Below, piece by piece: positions 37,057-46,437 of a DNA stretch of 64,000 nt. The stretch covers positions 60,922 through 124,921 of the forward strand of contig DLRY01000052.1 of NCBI GenBank assembly GCA_002500665.1, read 5' to 3'. This DNA comes from Opitutia bacterium UBA7876. GTDB lineage: Bacteria > Verrucomicrobiota > Verrucomicrobiia > Opitutales > Seribacteraceae. The position numbers and the translations under genes are program-made. The notes under the pieces are model-generated. The model was not told the DNA's origin. It did not search any database and saw only the letters and a program-made list of their open reading frames with translations. Position 1 is the first letter of the stretch. Every line of letters starts with the position of its first letter.

Positions 37057-38148
37057 ATGAGAAATAAAGAAGGAAAGCTATTCGCACTTCTCATTTTGTC
37101 AGCAGTACTATCCGCCAAAGAACAAAGTAAAGTAACTATGCCGGATTTTGAACTGCCCTCAACTAGCGGAAAAATTTATTCAAGTGACGATTTCGAAAAG
37201 AAGAAACTATTGGCTATCGTATTCTTGTCTAACCATTGTAGGGTTTCCCAAATTTTTCAAAATCATCTGATGCAGGTAAAAAAACTATTTGCACAAGAAA
37301 GTGTCTCAATTATTGCGGTATCCCCTAATTATGAAGATGCTATTTTGCCGGACGAACTGGCATATAGTGACCTGGGGGATTCTCTGGAAGAAATGAAGAA
37401 AAGAGCCTATCGACAAAAGTATAACTTTCCGTATTTATACGATGGAAAAGATCAAAATTTAACCAAAAAGATAGGGGTAAAAATCACACCAACGGTCTTT
37501 CTTTATGATAATAAAAGAAACCTAGTTTATGAAGGAAAGATAGGAAATCATGAAACGCCAAACCGTATGGAAACATCAGACCTTTACCAGAATATAGTAG
37601 AAAACCTATCAGGTCCGACCGGTAAAGTAAAACGAACAAAAGTTTTTGGTACATCCATTAAGTTTCAGGACGACCTTCCAATTGCCGAGAGAGTTAGAGC
37701 TCGCAATGCTAGGGAAACCGTAAAACTGACCCAAACCGACGAGAGGAAACTCTCCTTTTACCTCACCCACAAAACCTACAAACCAAAGTTATTTTATGTG
37801 TGGCAGACAGAAGACAAGGAATGCCGCGACAACCTGGTAAAGCTCTCATCCGTATACAAGATTTTTAGGAAAAGGGGGTTGCGGGTCTTTACCGTTTGCA
37901 TATCCGACATGGACAATTTAGAAAAAGCATTGGATCATTTGAAACAGTCCCAAATGTCATCCTTTAACTTCATGGTGTCTGGCCACGAAATTGGCCCATT
38001 AATCAAGGTTGCGCCAAAGGAGCTTCAACAAATAACTCCTTTTTATCGACTGATAGGAAGTGATGGAAAAATGCTGATTGGAGGCAGAGGTGAGTTATCC
38101 TCAGACCGCTTACGCGTCGAAATCATAAAAGCTCTTCAACCGCAATAA
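37057..38148 (+). CDS. Exported redoxin-like protein with two thioredoxin-fold domains
   Basis: The protein has 363 residues with a signal peptide (about 1-22). The first domain (about 28-170) is AhpC/TSA/thioredoxin-like (MPDFELPSTSGK, then FLSNHCRVSQ, and KITPTVFLYD with the cis-Pro). In relatives the active segment often reads C-N-H-C; here the first cysteine is serine, leaving one. A second, more degenerate thioredoxin-like domain (about 240-363) has FYVWQTEDKEC and an LIGSDGKML strand. A periplasmic redox role is plausible, but a normal two-cysteine reaction in the first domain is unlikely. The gene is AT-rich compared with its flanks. Confidence 0.65.
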   Translation: MRNKEGKLFALLILSAVLSAKEQSKVTMPDFELPSTSGKIYSSDDFEKKKLLAIVFLSNHCRVSQIFQNHLMQVKKLFAQESVSIIAVSPNYEDAILPDELAYSDLGDSLEEMKKRAYRQKYNFPYLYDGKDQNLTKKIGVKITPTVFLYDNKRNLVYEGKIGNHETPNRMETSDLYQNIVENLSGPTGKVKRTKVFGTSIKFQDDLPIAERVRARNARETVKLTQTDERKLSFYLTHKTYKPKLFYVWQTEDKECRDNLVKLSSVYKIFRKRGLRVFTVCISDMDNLEKALDHLKQSQMSSFNFMVSGHEIGPLIKVAPKELQQITPFYRLIGSDGKMLIGGRGELSSDRLRVEIIKALQPQ

Positions 38149-38336
38149 GAAGGCGTACGGATAGTAGGATAATTCAATGGCTATATGAGCCGCCAATCCA
38201 AGTGCTTTTATACTTTTTACATGCAAAAAGCGTCTGATTATGAGCACGGTGGTTAGGATGTCCCATCTACCGAGCTAATGGGTGTGTGATCTTGTTGCGA
38301 ATGACGCCGAAAACAGTCTTAGACTTATTTGTAATC
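38149..38336. other. Non-coding gap in the AT-rich segment
   Basis: There are 188 bases between two convergent genes. No gene, strong terminator or repeat was identified. Confidence 0.4.
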
Positions 38337-38555
38337 TCAAGTGGGCTTATGGGAACAGTTCAATTCACCCTCCCAAAGTAAACTTTTATTGTCAGATGCG
38401 ATGCTGTAATATTCGTCAGGGTTGAGGGAAGTAGGTTTTTCAATAGACACGTCGATAACCATATATCTTTTAATATCTGATAGAAAGAGTCTCAGGAGAG
38501 ACGGAGTGGTTGGCGCGTCAAGGGAAAGGGGCTGCTTTGCCGTTGTATTACTCAT
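38337..38555 (-). CDS. Small protein of unknown function (72 aa)
   Basis: I prefer the ATG at 38555 because an AAGGA motif lies 7 bases upstream, one of the few Shine-Dalgarno-like sites in the window. The frame is open further to 38681, but that longer version would overlap the end of comEC by 46 bases. The product starts MSNTTAKQPLSLDA and contains alternating hydrophobic and charged residues (KRYMVIDVSIEKP), without a signal peptide or known motif. The family is not recognised. It is probably co-transcribed behind comEC. Confidence 0.45.
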   Translation of the reverse strand: MSNTTAKQPLSLDAPTTPSLLRLFLSDIKRYMVIDVSIEKPTSLNPDEYYSIASDNKSLLWEGELNCSHKPT

Positions 38556-38635
38556 GGTGTTCCTTAACTTTACTACCGGCAATAATTGAAATCGATTAGT
38601 CAGGAGTGAGAAGCATCTGGGTTGCCTTTTGTCCA

Positions 38636-40186
38636 TTAACTGCCTGTGCTCAAAATTAATAAAGAAAGCGGACAAAAGCACAAAAAAACAAGTCGGGACC
38701 GTAGGTTTTTTAGAAAAGGTCTGGATATGATGATAAATAAAGGAAAAAGGAGATGAAAGAGATTGGGTATATCGAAGGTGGCGGGAAACTCAACATGAGC
38801 AATAGCTATACTGTCAAAATATCGAGCGATTAATTTCATAAATAGAATGATATAATTTATGCATTCCCCAATGATGTGGATAGTGATAAAAATTTCCAGT
38901 ATAAGGAAGAAAATAATAAATATAAAAATAGGAGTAATTATAGTAACAAATATAATATTTAAGAATACAGATAGTAAGTTGATATGATGAAAACAGTCTA
39001 TTATTAGAAGTGAACTGCTTAAAAAAGCCGAAAGAGAAACTTTGGCAGGTGATAAAACTATCCGCAACTTTGAATAAGCTATGTGACCGGCTTGTGGTTC
39101 CATTACATAAAGAATACCAAGAACGACAGTAAAGGATAATTGAAAACCTAGAGAACTAACGAAATCAGGATTCCAAAACAGTAAGATGAGAGCAGCCCAG
39201 CATAGAGAGGAAAACCCATTTTTTTTCCTGTAAAAAAGAGTAGACCCGTAAAGAAAACAAATCATAATAAAGGCTCTGCATGAAGAGGTAGAGTATCCGA
39301 CCAGAACCACATAGATAAAAGTTGCCAGCAAACTTAAGGATATATGAAGATGCGGACGAGGTAATAGCCACATGAGTAAATACTTAAAAAAAACACAACA
39401 AATTCCCACATGAAGACCACTTACTGCAAATAGATGCATGGTACCTGTATTTGAAAACAATTGCATTAATGATAATGGCATTAGGCTTTTGTCTCCAAGC
39501 GTTAATGCAAGCACAAAGCCCTTAGCATCATCTGTCAACGTCGTGTTTATTTTCAAATCCCGCTTAATACTGGCTCTTATATTATACCAAAAAGAAAACA
39601 TATCTTTTTTAATAGTTTTAACAACAATAACATTAGACATATAAAAGTGAAACCGTAACTCATTATAAGGACGTTTTTTACAGCACAAAAAAGAACAGTC
39701 TTCTTTTATTATACCTTTGACTCGTAAAATATCTCCTTTCCTTAGTGACATTTCTTTAAGTAGTTTAACATTTGTTAACCTAATTATCTTACCAATGAGA
39801 TCACGCCGAATAATTGGAGCATTAATTATTCTCCCTAGATAATTTTTTTTCCAAACATTATTTCCGAATTCTTGCAAACTAACTTTCTGCAAAATTAAGT
39901 CTATCGATATTTCTCTTGCCGGAAGCTCTTTAACGCTCTTACTGACATCACAAGTGCTCCATTTATAATATGTCTTTAAAAATAAAAATGCACAAATTGA
40001 TAAACCAAATATTAAACCAATAGAAGCTCTTTTATCGAAAATTTTATTTATCTTGGATCTGAACACGACCACACACAACAACATTACGCTAGCACCTAAT
40101 GTTAAATTCAGGAATATAAATGACGAAAATGGTATACAGAGACCCAGGAGGATAGGAATCGCTGCGTAAAAAATGGGAGTACGCAT
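38636..40186 (-). CDS. comEC: ComEC/Rec2-type DNA uptake channel lacking the C-terminal nuclease-like domain
   Basis: The 516-residue membrane protein has the core competence motif: LTLGDKSLMP, then FSNTGTMHLFAVSGLHVG and a following SCRAFIM helix. About eight hydrophobic segments cover the C-terminal two thirds, and an OB-like soluble loop precedes them (about 90-190). Full-length ComEC is usually 700-800 residues with a C-terminal metallo-beta-lactamase-like domain, which is absent here. ComEC moves single-stranded DNA across the inner membrane during transformation. The gene is very AT-rich (about one third G+C by eye) relative to neighbours, suggesting transfer or relaxed selection. Confidence 0.82.
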   Translation of the reverse strand: MRTPIFYAAIPILLGLCIPFSSFIFLNLTLGASVMLLCVVVFRSKINKIFDKRASIGLIFGLSICAFLFLKTYYKWSTCDVSKSVKELPAREISIDLILQKVSLQEFGNNVWKKNYLGRIINAPIIRRDLIGKIIRLTNVKLLKEMSLRKGDILRVKGIIKEDCSFLCCKKRPYNELRFHFYMSNVIVVKTIKKDMFSFWYNIRASIKRDLKINTTLTDDAKGFVLALTLGDKSLMPLSLMQLFSNTGTMHLFAVSGLHVGICCVFFKYLLMWLLPRPHLHISLSLLATFIYVVLVGYSTSSCRAFIMICFLYGSTLFYRKKNGFSSLCWAALILLFWNPDFVSSLGFQLSFTVVLGILYVMEPQAGHIAYSKLRIVLSPAKVSLSAFLSSSLLIIDCFHHINLLSVFLNIIFVTIITPIFIFIIFFLILEIFITIHIIGECINYIILFMKLIARYFDSIAIAHVEFPATFDIPNLFHLLFPLFIIISRPFLKNLRSRLVFLCFCPLSLLILSTGS

Positions 40187-40279
40187 TCAATCTCTATCAA
40201 ATCACATAGACCTCGTTCATACAAACTTGTAATAAAGCTAGCCCTTTTTGCGTTTCCCTAAACCACAACTAAGCATAGT

Positions 40280-41161
40280 ATGGTTCTTATGCTTTATGAT
40301 CGTCCCTATATGAAGAAGCCCTTTAGAGGGTTTAATCGTTCTCCGATAGACAAGTTTCTTGCTTCACTTCTATTCTGTTTTGTCATTCAGTTAGTCGTAT
40401 CATTGGGCTCTATCCAGGAGTTACAAAAAGGTTTGTTGCCAAGCACTTTAGGTTTTTCTTCGCAGGCTCTATCTGACTTTTTAATTTGGACGCCTTTCAC
40501 TTTTATATTTCTTCACGACGGTCCGCTTAACTTAATCATCAGTTTGCTTGGAATTCACTTTATCGGTCGAGCCGTTGAGCATGATATTGGTTACAGGAAC
40601 TTCATTTGGGTTTGCTTTGCCTCCGCATTGTCCGGATCCACCTTTTGGCTAATATTTCATATGGGACATCCTCAACCTCTGATGGGTTCAACTTGCTTGT
40701 TGATGTCTTTCATTACACTCTTTTGCCTAAGGCATCCAAATAGACCCATAAGTCTCTTCCTCCTTCCCATTACCCTTAAGCCAAGGATAGTTTTTCTCAG
40801 TTTACTTGGCTTGGAACTATTTGGGTTTGTCTTCTACGAATTGCGCGGAAACCCGTCCGTTAGCTACTCTGCTCATCTTGGTGGCATGATGGCAGGTGCT
40901 TTCGTTTTTTGGTTCATGCACAACGGTCGCGAGTTCCCGTCCGTCGTTTTTAGAGGTAGCGGCGTCAAGAGTGAAGGACCATCGCGTACTCCCGTAGTGA
41001 AGCCCCCTTCCGGTTATGCAGTCGATTTCTCCGATCAGCGTGCCTTGCAGGAGGAGGTAGACCGTATTTTAGACAAAATTAATGATAATGGTTTTGGCTC
41101 GTTGAGCCAAAAAGAAAAGAATATCTTGGATAAAGCAAAATGCTTGCTACACAGACGCTAA
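40280..41161 (+). CDS. Rhomboid family membrane protein, probably catalytically inactive
   Basis: The 293-residue protein has about six membrane segments and the rhomboid layout. The GRAVEHDIG loop matches GlpG GGAVEKRLG, and AHLGGMMAG (His199) matches the catalytic-His helix. The catalytic Gly-x-Ser-Gly is replaced by G136-S-T-C, placing Thr138 at the nucleophile position. The GlpG oxyanion residues His150/Asn154 correspond to Asn84/Ser88. So it is likely a pseudo-rhomboid. A charged cytoplasmic tail follows (about 225-293). It starts 94 bases from the divergent comEC and is 19 bases upstream of the Prc protease, perhaps in the same operon. Confidence 0.78.
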   Translation: MVLMLYDRPYMKKPFRGFNRSPIDKFLASLLFCFVIQLVVSLGSIQELQKGLLPSTLGFSSQALSDFLIWTPFTFIFLHDGPLNLIISLLGIHFIGRAVEHDIGYRNFIWVCFASALSGSTFWLIFHMGHPQPLMGSTCLLMSFITLFCLRHPNRPISLFLLPITLKPRIVFLSLLGLELFGFVFYELRGNPSVSYSAHLGGMMAGAFVFWFMHNGREFPSVVFRGSGVKSEGPSRTPVVKPPSGYAVDFSDQRALQEEVDRILDKINDNGFGSLSQKEKNILDKAKCLLHRR

Positions 41162-41180
41162 CTCTATCAAAATCAGTCCA

Positions 41181-43400
41181 ATGAACCCCACATCGAATCG
41201 TACCGTTCGCTTGAAATGGTGTTACCTGCCTTTGTTTGTATTTTTTCACTCATTCGGTTTTGGTGAAAGCAACTCAACCCAGATCGAACCAAGTCCCCTC
41301 ATGAAGCATGAGGCAAAGTGGCTGGTTCAGGCACTCGAGCAAGCCCATTTCAGCAAGGTTTCCATACAGAAGCTCGATAGCGGTGAGTTTCTTAGAAGTT
41401 ACCTTAAAAAGCTGGACAAACAAAAATTATATTTCACCCAAGATGAGGTTGATGCCTTTAACGAATCATACCAAGCAACACTCGTTACTTATTTTAAGCA
41501 AGGCAACCTTTTCCCTGGTTTTGAGATTTACAACAAGTATAAGGAGAATTCAGTACAGCGACTGGACTGGGCCATCAATTATCTCGACCAAGGTTTCGCC
41601 CTCGACACCAATGAGAGCTACGATACCGATCGCGAAAACGGAGATTGGGCGGAATCCGAGGCGGAGCTGAGCGCTCAATGGAAAGGCCTCGTTACCTTCG
41701 AGCTTCTTAACGATATCCTTTCCCAAGTAGACACGAATAATTCCGAAGAGCTGATAGGTTCGGAAGGGTTTCAAGAAACAATCAAGGAATCCAAGGAAAG
41801 GTTGCGCGACAGGTACAAACGCTGGAAAAAGAACATTCTTGAGTTCGAGGCAAGTGACGTCCAAGAGCTTTATCTCACTACCCTAACCCAGATGTTCGAC
41901 CCGCATACCACGTTCATGAACATCAAGGAAAAGGAAAAATTCGACCAACAAATGAACAATGAGTTCGTTGGGATTGGTGCTGTGCTCAACGATGAAGATG
42001 GCTTTTGTACCATCAAGGAGTTGTTGCCGGGCGGACCGGCCGAAGGATCCCGTGAACTTGAACCGGAGGACATTATACTCAAGGTTGCCCAGGCGGAAGG
42101 CGAATTCGTCGACGTCAGAGGGAAGAAACTCTCCAAGATAGTCGACCTCATCAAAGGCCCGAAGGATACCTTGGTGCGACTTGAAATCAAGCCGGTCAAA
42201 GATCCTGCCAACACCAAAATCGTTCGGATCATCCGCGAAAAAATTAAGCTGACGGCGAACTTGGCATCAGCGACGCTCCACGAGGTCGATCATGGAAAGT
42301 CCAAGACATTGGTTGGCGTAGTCGACCTACCCTCCTTTTACGGCTCTTCCGGAAACGGACCAAAGGCTACGGATGATGTGGAGGAATTGATTGAAGAACT
42401 TAAAAGTCGCAAGGCAGAGGGCTTGATCCTTGATTTGCGCAGGAACGGCGGCGGGTATTTGAGCGAAGCAGTTAATTTGGCGGGCCTGTTTATTTCTAGA
42501 GGACCAGTCGTTCAGGTAAAAAGCACGGATGGCAAAATCCGCAAAAAGTTCGACTTTAACCCAAAGCTGGCATGGGACGGACCGCTCATCGTCCTGGTTT
42601 CCAGGTACAGCGCATCAGCGTCGGAAATTGTGGCGGGTGCCTTGCAGAATCACAAGAGGGCGGTCATAGTTGGCGACGAAGCCACGCACGGCAAGGGTAC
42701 CGTGCAATCCTTGATCCCCATGAATCTCCCCCTGAATTTTGCGGTATCTACCAAGAAAAGAAGTGCCGCGAAAATAACCATTCAAAAATATTATTTGCCA
42801 TCAGGGGACAGCACTCAAATTGATGGCGTCAAAAGCGATATTCAGATGGATTCCATCAACACCTATTTGCCCATCGGTGAATCTGATTTGGATAACGCCC
42901 TGGAATGGGACCGAATCCCGGCGGTCAACTTCAGGAGACCTAAGGAGGAATTCGTCTACGATCCGGAAAGGGTCGAAAAACTGAAGGAACTTAGTCGGGC
43001 CCGCCAAAAAACTTTACCAGAGTTCATTTATTTGGAGGAAAACGTTTCATGGATCAGAAAGAAAAGGGAAACCAAGCAATTGTCCCTCAATCTTCTGAAT
43101 AGAATCTCCCAAAAAAAGAAGGACGAGGAGGGCACCAAAAGCCTCTCGGAGAGGTATAAGGAACTTGCCCCCCAATCTTTTCCCTTTAGCAGGATCAAAC
43201 TTCAGGTAGTCAAGGATCAGACGCTTAAATCACTCAAGGCTCGTGGCGAAGATTCCGAACCAGACAAGGAATTGTCGGCCAATGGATTCGAAAAGCCCAA
43301 GTCCATGGATATCCGCCTTCACGAAAGCCTTCGTATTATGGTGGACTGGTTTGAACTTTTGGGCGGACAAAAGGTATCCCAGAAGGCTTTGCCCCTTTAG
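41181..43400 (+). CDS. prc: C-terminal processing protease (Prc/Tsp, S41 family)
   Basis: The 739-residue protein has an N-terminal export signal (about 10-28), a helical N-terminal domain, a PDZ domain (about 270-355, with the FVGIGAVL strand), the S41 core with catalytic Ser in SRYSASASEI (about 476) and Lys in ATHGKGTVQ (about 503), and the long C-terminal extension typical of Tsp. It degrades or trims periplasmic proteins from their C-termini. The preceding rhomboid gene is 19 bases away. It converges on prmC with a 37-base gap. Confidence 0.94.
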   Translation: MNPTSNRTVRLKWCYLPLFVFFHSFGFGESNSTQIEPSPLMKHEAKWLVQALEQAHFSKVSIQKLDSGEFLRSYLKKLDKQKLYFTQDEVDAFNESYQATLVTYFKQGNLFPGFEIYNKYKENSVQRLDWAINYLDQGFALDTNESYDTDRENGDWAESEAELSAQWKGLVTFELLNDILSQVDTNNSEELIGSEGFQETIKESKERLRDRYKRWKKNILEFEASDVQELYLTTLTQMFDPHTTFMNIKEKEKFDQQMNNEFVGIGAVLNDEDGFCTIKELLPGGPAEGSRELEPEDIILKVAQAEGEFVDVRGKKLSKIVDLIKGPKDTLVRLEIKPVKDPANTKIVRIIREKIKLTANLASATLHEVDHGKSKTLVGVVDLPSFYGSSGNGPKATDDVEELIEELKSRKAEGLILDLRRNGGGYLSEAVNLAGLFISRGPVVQVKSTDGKIRKKFDFNPKLAWDGPLIVLVSRYSASASEIVAGALQNHKRAVIVGDEATHGKGTVQSLIPMNLPLNFAVSTKKRSAAKITIQKYYLPSGDSTQIDGVKSDIQMDSINTYLPIGESDLDNALEWDRIPAVNFRRPKEEFVYDPERVEKLKELSRARQKTLPEFIYLEENVSWIRKKRETKQLSLNLLNRISQKKKDEEGTKSLSERYKELAPQSFPFSRIKLQVVKDQTLKSLKARGEDSEPDKELSANGFEKPKSMDIRLHESLRIMVDWFELLGGQKVSQKALPL

Positions 43401-43437
43401 GAGGGGCTGTGCGCATTAAGATGAAATCGCCAAAAAA

Positions 43438-44304
43438 TTATTTGCGACGGGCAATCGCAAACCTTTTTCGGTGAGAGAGATCCTTTAACACCTCGATATC
43501 TCCGAAATCCGAACTTAAAGCATCCTCGATCATCTCCGGATGTCCGATACCGAATTCCAAAGCCAAGATGCCTTCGGACTTGAGAGATTGAGCACCCAAA
43601 CCGATTATTCTCCCTAGGTCTGCAAAACCATCTTGTTCCGAAACCAAGGCCTCGGGAGGGTCGTGAACCTTGACTTCCGGTTCGGCGCTCTCCCACTCCC
43701 TCGAATGCAGATAGGGCGGATTGGAGATAATCAGGTTCGCATCGATCTGTCTCAAGTCATCCAAGTGCCAGTCAAACTTTCGCAGGCGGATTCTCTTTTC
43801 CAGCCCCTGCGTTATTATGTTTTCCTCGGCAAGGGACAAGGCATCCTCGGAACTGTCCAGACCGATACCCGAAGCTTTTTCAAGGGATAGACAAAGGGCG
43901 ATCAAAATGGCTCCGGAGCCTATTCCCAAGTCAAGAATTTTACCCTCAAATGATTTGGGAACCCGACTCAATACATGGTCAACAAGAGACTCGGTTTCAG
44001 GGCGGGGTATCAGTGCTCTCCGGTCGCACTTAAGTAGAATGCCGGCAAAATTCACACTCTGGAGAATGTGTTGCAAGGGAATTCTCTTGCCGCGCATTAC
44101 GACCATTGCCCTTATTTTGCCAATGGCCTCTTCCGAAAGGATGTCGTCGGGATTGAGGTATAGCTCCAGCCTCTTTTTTTCGAGAACGGAAGAGATAATC
44201 CATTCAGAGTCGCATTTGGGGCTCGGAACGCCCTTCAGTCGCAAGAATTCGCTGGACTTATCAATGACCTCGAGACAAGTCAGATGCTCAGGGTTTTTCG
44301 CCAT
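43438..44304 (-). CDS. prmC: Release factor glutamine methyltransferase
   Basis: The 288-residue protein has the SAM-binding motif LDLGIGSGAI and the catalytic NPPY (about 195-198, preceded by LIIS) of N5-glutamine methyltransferases. An N-terminal helical domain with LIPRPETE is also diagnostic. It methylates the Gln of the GGQ motif in release factors. It overlaps prfA, its substrate gene, by 17 bases, the classical prfA-prmC pair. Confidence 0.95.
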   Translation of the reverse strand: MAKNPEHLTCLEVIDKSSEFLRLKGVPSPKCDSEWIISSVLEKKRLELYLNPDDILSEEAIGKIRAMVVMRGKRIPLQHILQSVNFAGILLKCDRRALIPRPETESLVDHVLSRVPKSFEGKILDLGIGSGAILIALCLSLEKASGIGLDSSEDALSLAEENIITQGLEKRIRLRKFDWHLDDLRQIDANLIISNPPYLHSREWESAEPEVKVHDPPEALVSEQDGFADLGRIIGLGAQSLKSEGILALEFGIGHPEMIEDALSSDFGDIEVLKDLSHRKRFAIARRK

Positions 44305-45367
44305 GGGTCATCTTTTCAAGTCGCAGCTTCAAATCTTCCTCGTGCAGTGCGGTCAAAAGGTGGTCAAGGTCGCCGAAAAGAGATTCGTTTAGTGCATGTG
44401 AAGTATAGTTGATCCGATGGTCGGTTATTCTGCTTTGCGGAAAATTATAGGTGCGAATTCTTTCGCTTCGGTCTCCTGTCCCCACTTGATCTCTCCTGTC
44501 TTGGGCATACTTTTCCTTTTCCTCAGCCTGCTTGATTTTAAAAAGCCTCGACCTAAGTACTGTCATGGCCTTGCTTTTGTTTTTGAGCTGAGACCTTTCG
44601 TCTGCGCAATAAACGGTTAGGCCCGAAGGCTTGTGCAGGATTTGTACGGCGGAATCGGTCGTATTGACGCCTTGTCCTCCCGGGCCACTTGCTCTGCAAA
44701 CGCTAATTTCAAGATCGTTTTGATCGATGTGAATTTCGACTTCCCTTGCCTCGGGTAACACGGCAACCGTCGCCGTGGAGGTATGAATGCGACCACTTGC
44801 CTCGGTCACTGGTATTCTTTGCACCCTGTGGACACCGCTCTCAAACTTAAGTTTGGACCATGCGTCCTCTCCTTTGACCATGAACACGACCTCCTTGAAG
44901 CCCCCAGTCTCGGAGGCGCTCTGGCTTAGACATTCCAGAGACCAGTTCTTGTTTTCGGAATACTTGCAATACATCCTATATAGATCCGAAGCGAAGAGGG
45001 AAGCTTCGTCCCCTCCCGCACCAGCCCTTATTTCAAGAATCGTATTCCTGCCGGCATCCGGGTCGGGAGGAAGCATGGCCACCAAGAGCTTTTCCTTGGA
45101 AGATTGAATGCTTGTTTGCAGGGACTGGATTTCTTCCTGTGCCGCTACGGCAAACTCTTCATCTTCAAGTAAGCTCTTGCTTTCCTGAAGTTGTGACTCA
45201 AGGGTCATGATCGCTTCGAAGGTTTCGATTATTTCCTTAACCCGACTATGATCCTTCGAAAGTTCAGTGGCCAAGGCGGCATCCTTAAAAACCGCGGGAT
45301 CGGATAGCCGCTCCTCCAGCTCATTGTATCGTTGCCGAAAGGGTTCAATATTTGGTATAAGGTCCAT
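44288..45367 (-). CDS. prfA: Peptide chain release factor 1
   Basis: The 359-residue protein has the normal length. The GGQ motif lies in SGPGGQGVNT (about 230), and EIRAGAGGDEA and the HRVQRIPVTE segment are typical. The anticodon-like tripeptide for UAA/UAG recognition is consistent with RF1. It terminates translation at UAA and UAG. It overlaps prmC at its 3' end and starts 44 bases from the divergent HAD gene. Confidence 0.97.
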   Translation of the reverse strand: MDLIPNIEPFRQRYNELEERLSDPAVFKDAALATELSKDHSRVKEIIETFEAIMTLESQLQESKSLLEDEEFAVAAQEEIQSLQTSIQSSKEKLLVAMLPPDPDAGRNTILEIRAGAGGDEASLFASDLYRMYCKYSENKNWSLECLSQSASETGGFKEVVFMVKGEDAWSKLKFESGVHRVQRIPVTEASGRIHTSTATVAVLPEAREVEIHIDQNDLEISVCRASGPGGQGVNTTDSAVQILHKPSGLTVYCADERSQLKNKSKAMTVLRSRLFKIKQAEEKEKYAQDRRDQVGTGDRSERIRTYNFPQSRITDHRINYTSHALNESLFGDLDHLLTALHEEDLKLRLEKMTHGEKP

Positions 45368-45411
45368 TACCCGTATTTTTGTACAAAAGATTTATCCCGA
45401 AAAACTCGTAA

Positions 45412-46437
45412 GTGAACCCTAATCGTCAAAATCATCAAATTCACGGACAAAACGTGGTGGCATGTGTGTGGGATTTTGACAAAACCCTGATCGAAGGGTA
45501 CATGCAAGCGCCTCTTTTCGAACATTACGACATAGACGAATCGTCTTTTTGGAGAGAAGTCAATCAGTTGCCGACCCTTTACGCCGAAAGGGGGCTCAAC
45601 GTCTCCGCAGATACCATTTACTTGAACCACTTGTTGAGCTACGTCAAAAATGGACCAATGCGCGGCTTGACGAACCAAAAGCTAAAAGAGCTCGGGTCCG
45701 AGCTGGAATTTTGTCCGGGACTTCCTGATTTTTTCCAAGAATTGAAGGAAATACCGCTGGAGGAAGAATTTGCCAGCTTCGACTTCAAGATAGAACATTA
45801 TGTGATTAGCACTGGGTTGGCGCCCATGATCAGGGGAAGCCGGATTTACCCCTATGTGGAAGACGTTTTTGCCTGTGAGTTCATAGAATCTCCGGTCCCA
45901 CCTCATTTCATGAGCCAGACGGAGCTCTCCTTGCCGCTGGACCTTGAAATATCCCAAGTCGGCATGATTGTGGATAACACCGTCAAGACTCGTTGCATCT
46001 TTGAGATCAATAAGGGGTCGAACAAGAATCCATCCATCGACGTCAATACCTACATCCCTCATGAGGACAGGCGAATTCCCATCGAGCAAATGATTTACCT
46101 AGCCGATGGACCCAGCGACGTGCCCGTGTTCACCATTATCAAGCAAATGGGAGGAAAGGCATATGCCGTGTACAACCCAGCCAACGAAAAGGAATTTCAG
46201 CAGACCTGCGAGCTAGTCGAGAGATTCAGGGTGCATAATAACGGACCCGCTGACTACAGACCGAGCTCTCCCACCGCCATTTGGGTGAAGCAAAAAACAA
46301 GGGAAATTCTTAGGGCGATGATTCAACAAAGGCAGGATGAATTAACCAAGAGAGCCGGTTCTCCGCCCAGACACTTGACTGAAGCTAAAGAGGAAGCGGA
46401 CGGATTTGATTCAAGGCAGTCCACGTTATGGAAATAG
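45412..46437 (+). CDS. HAD-superfamily phosphatase-like protein
   Basis: The 341-residue protein starts at a GTG. HAD motifs are in order: DFDKTL (motif I with both Asp), VISTGL (motif II), a conserved Lys in the KTR segment, and LADGPSDVPVF (motif III with Gly-x-Ser-Asp). The C-terminus is a charged helical tail of about 60 residues. The substrate is not predictable; relatives of this length act on small phosphorylated compounds. It overlaps pyrB by 10 bases, suggesting translational coupling. Confidence 0.8.
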   Translation: MNPNRQNHQIHGQNVVACVWDFDKTLIEGYMQAPLFEHYDIDESSFWREVNQLPTLYAERGLNVSADTIYLNHLLSYVKNGPMRGLTNQKLKELGSELEFCPGLPDFFQELKEIPLEEEFASFDFKIEHYVISTGLAPMIRGSRIYPYVEDVFACEFIESPVPPHFMSQTELSLPLDLEISQVGMIVDNTVKTRCIFEINKGSNKNPSIDVNTYIPHEDRRIPIEQMIYLADGPSDVPVFTIIKQMGGKAYAVYNPANEKEFQQTCELVERFRVHNNGPADYRPSSPTAIWVKQKTREILRAMIQQRQDELTKRAGSPPRHLTEAKEEADGFDSRQSTLWK

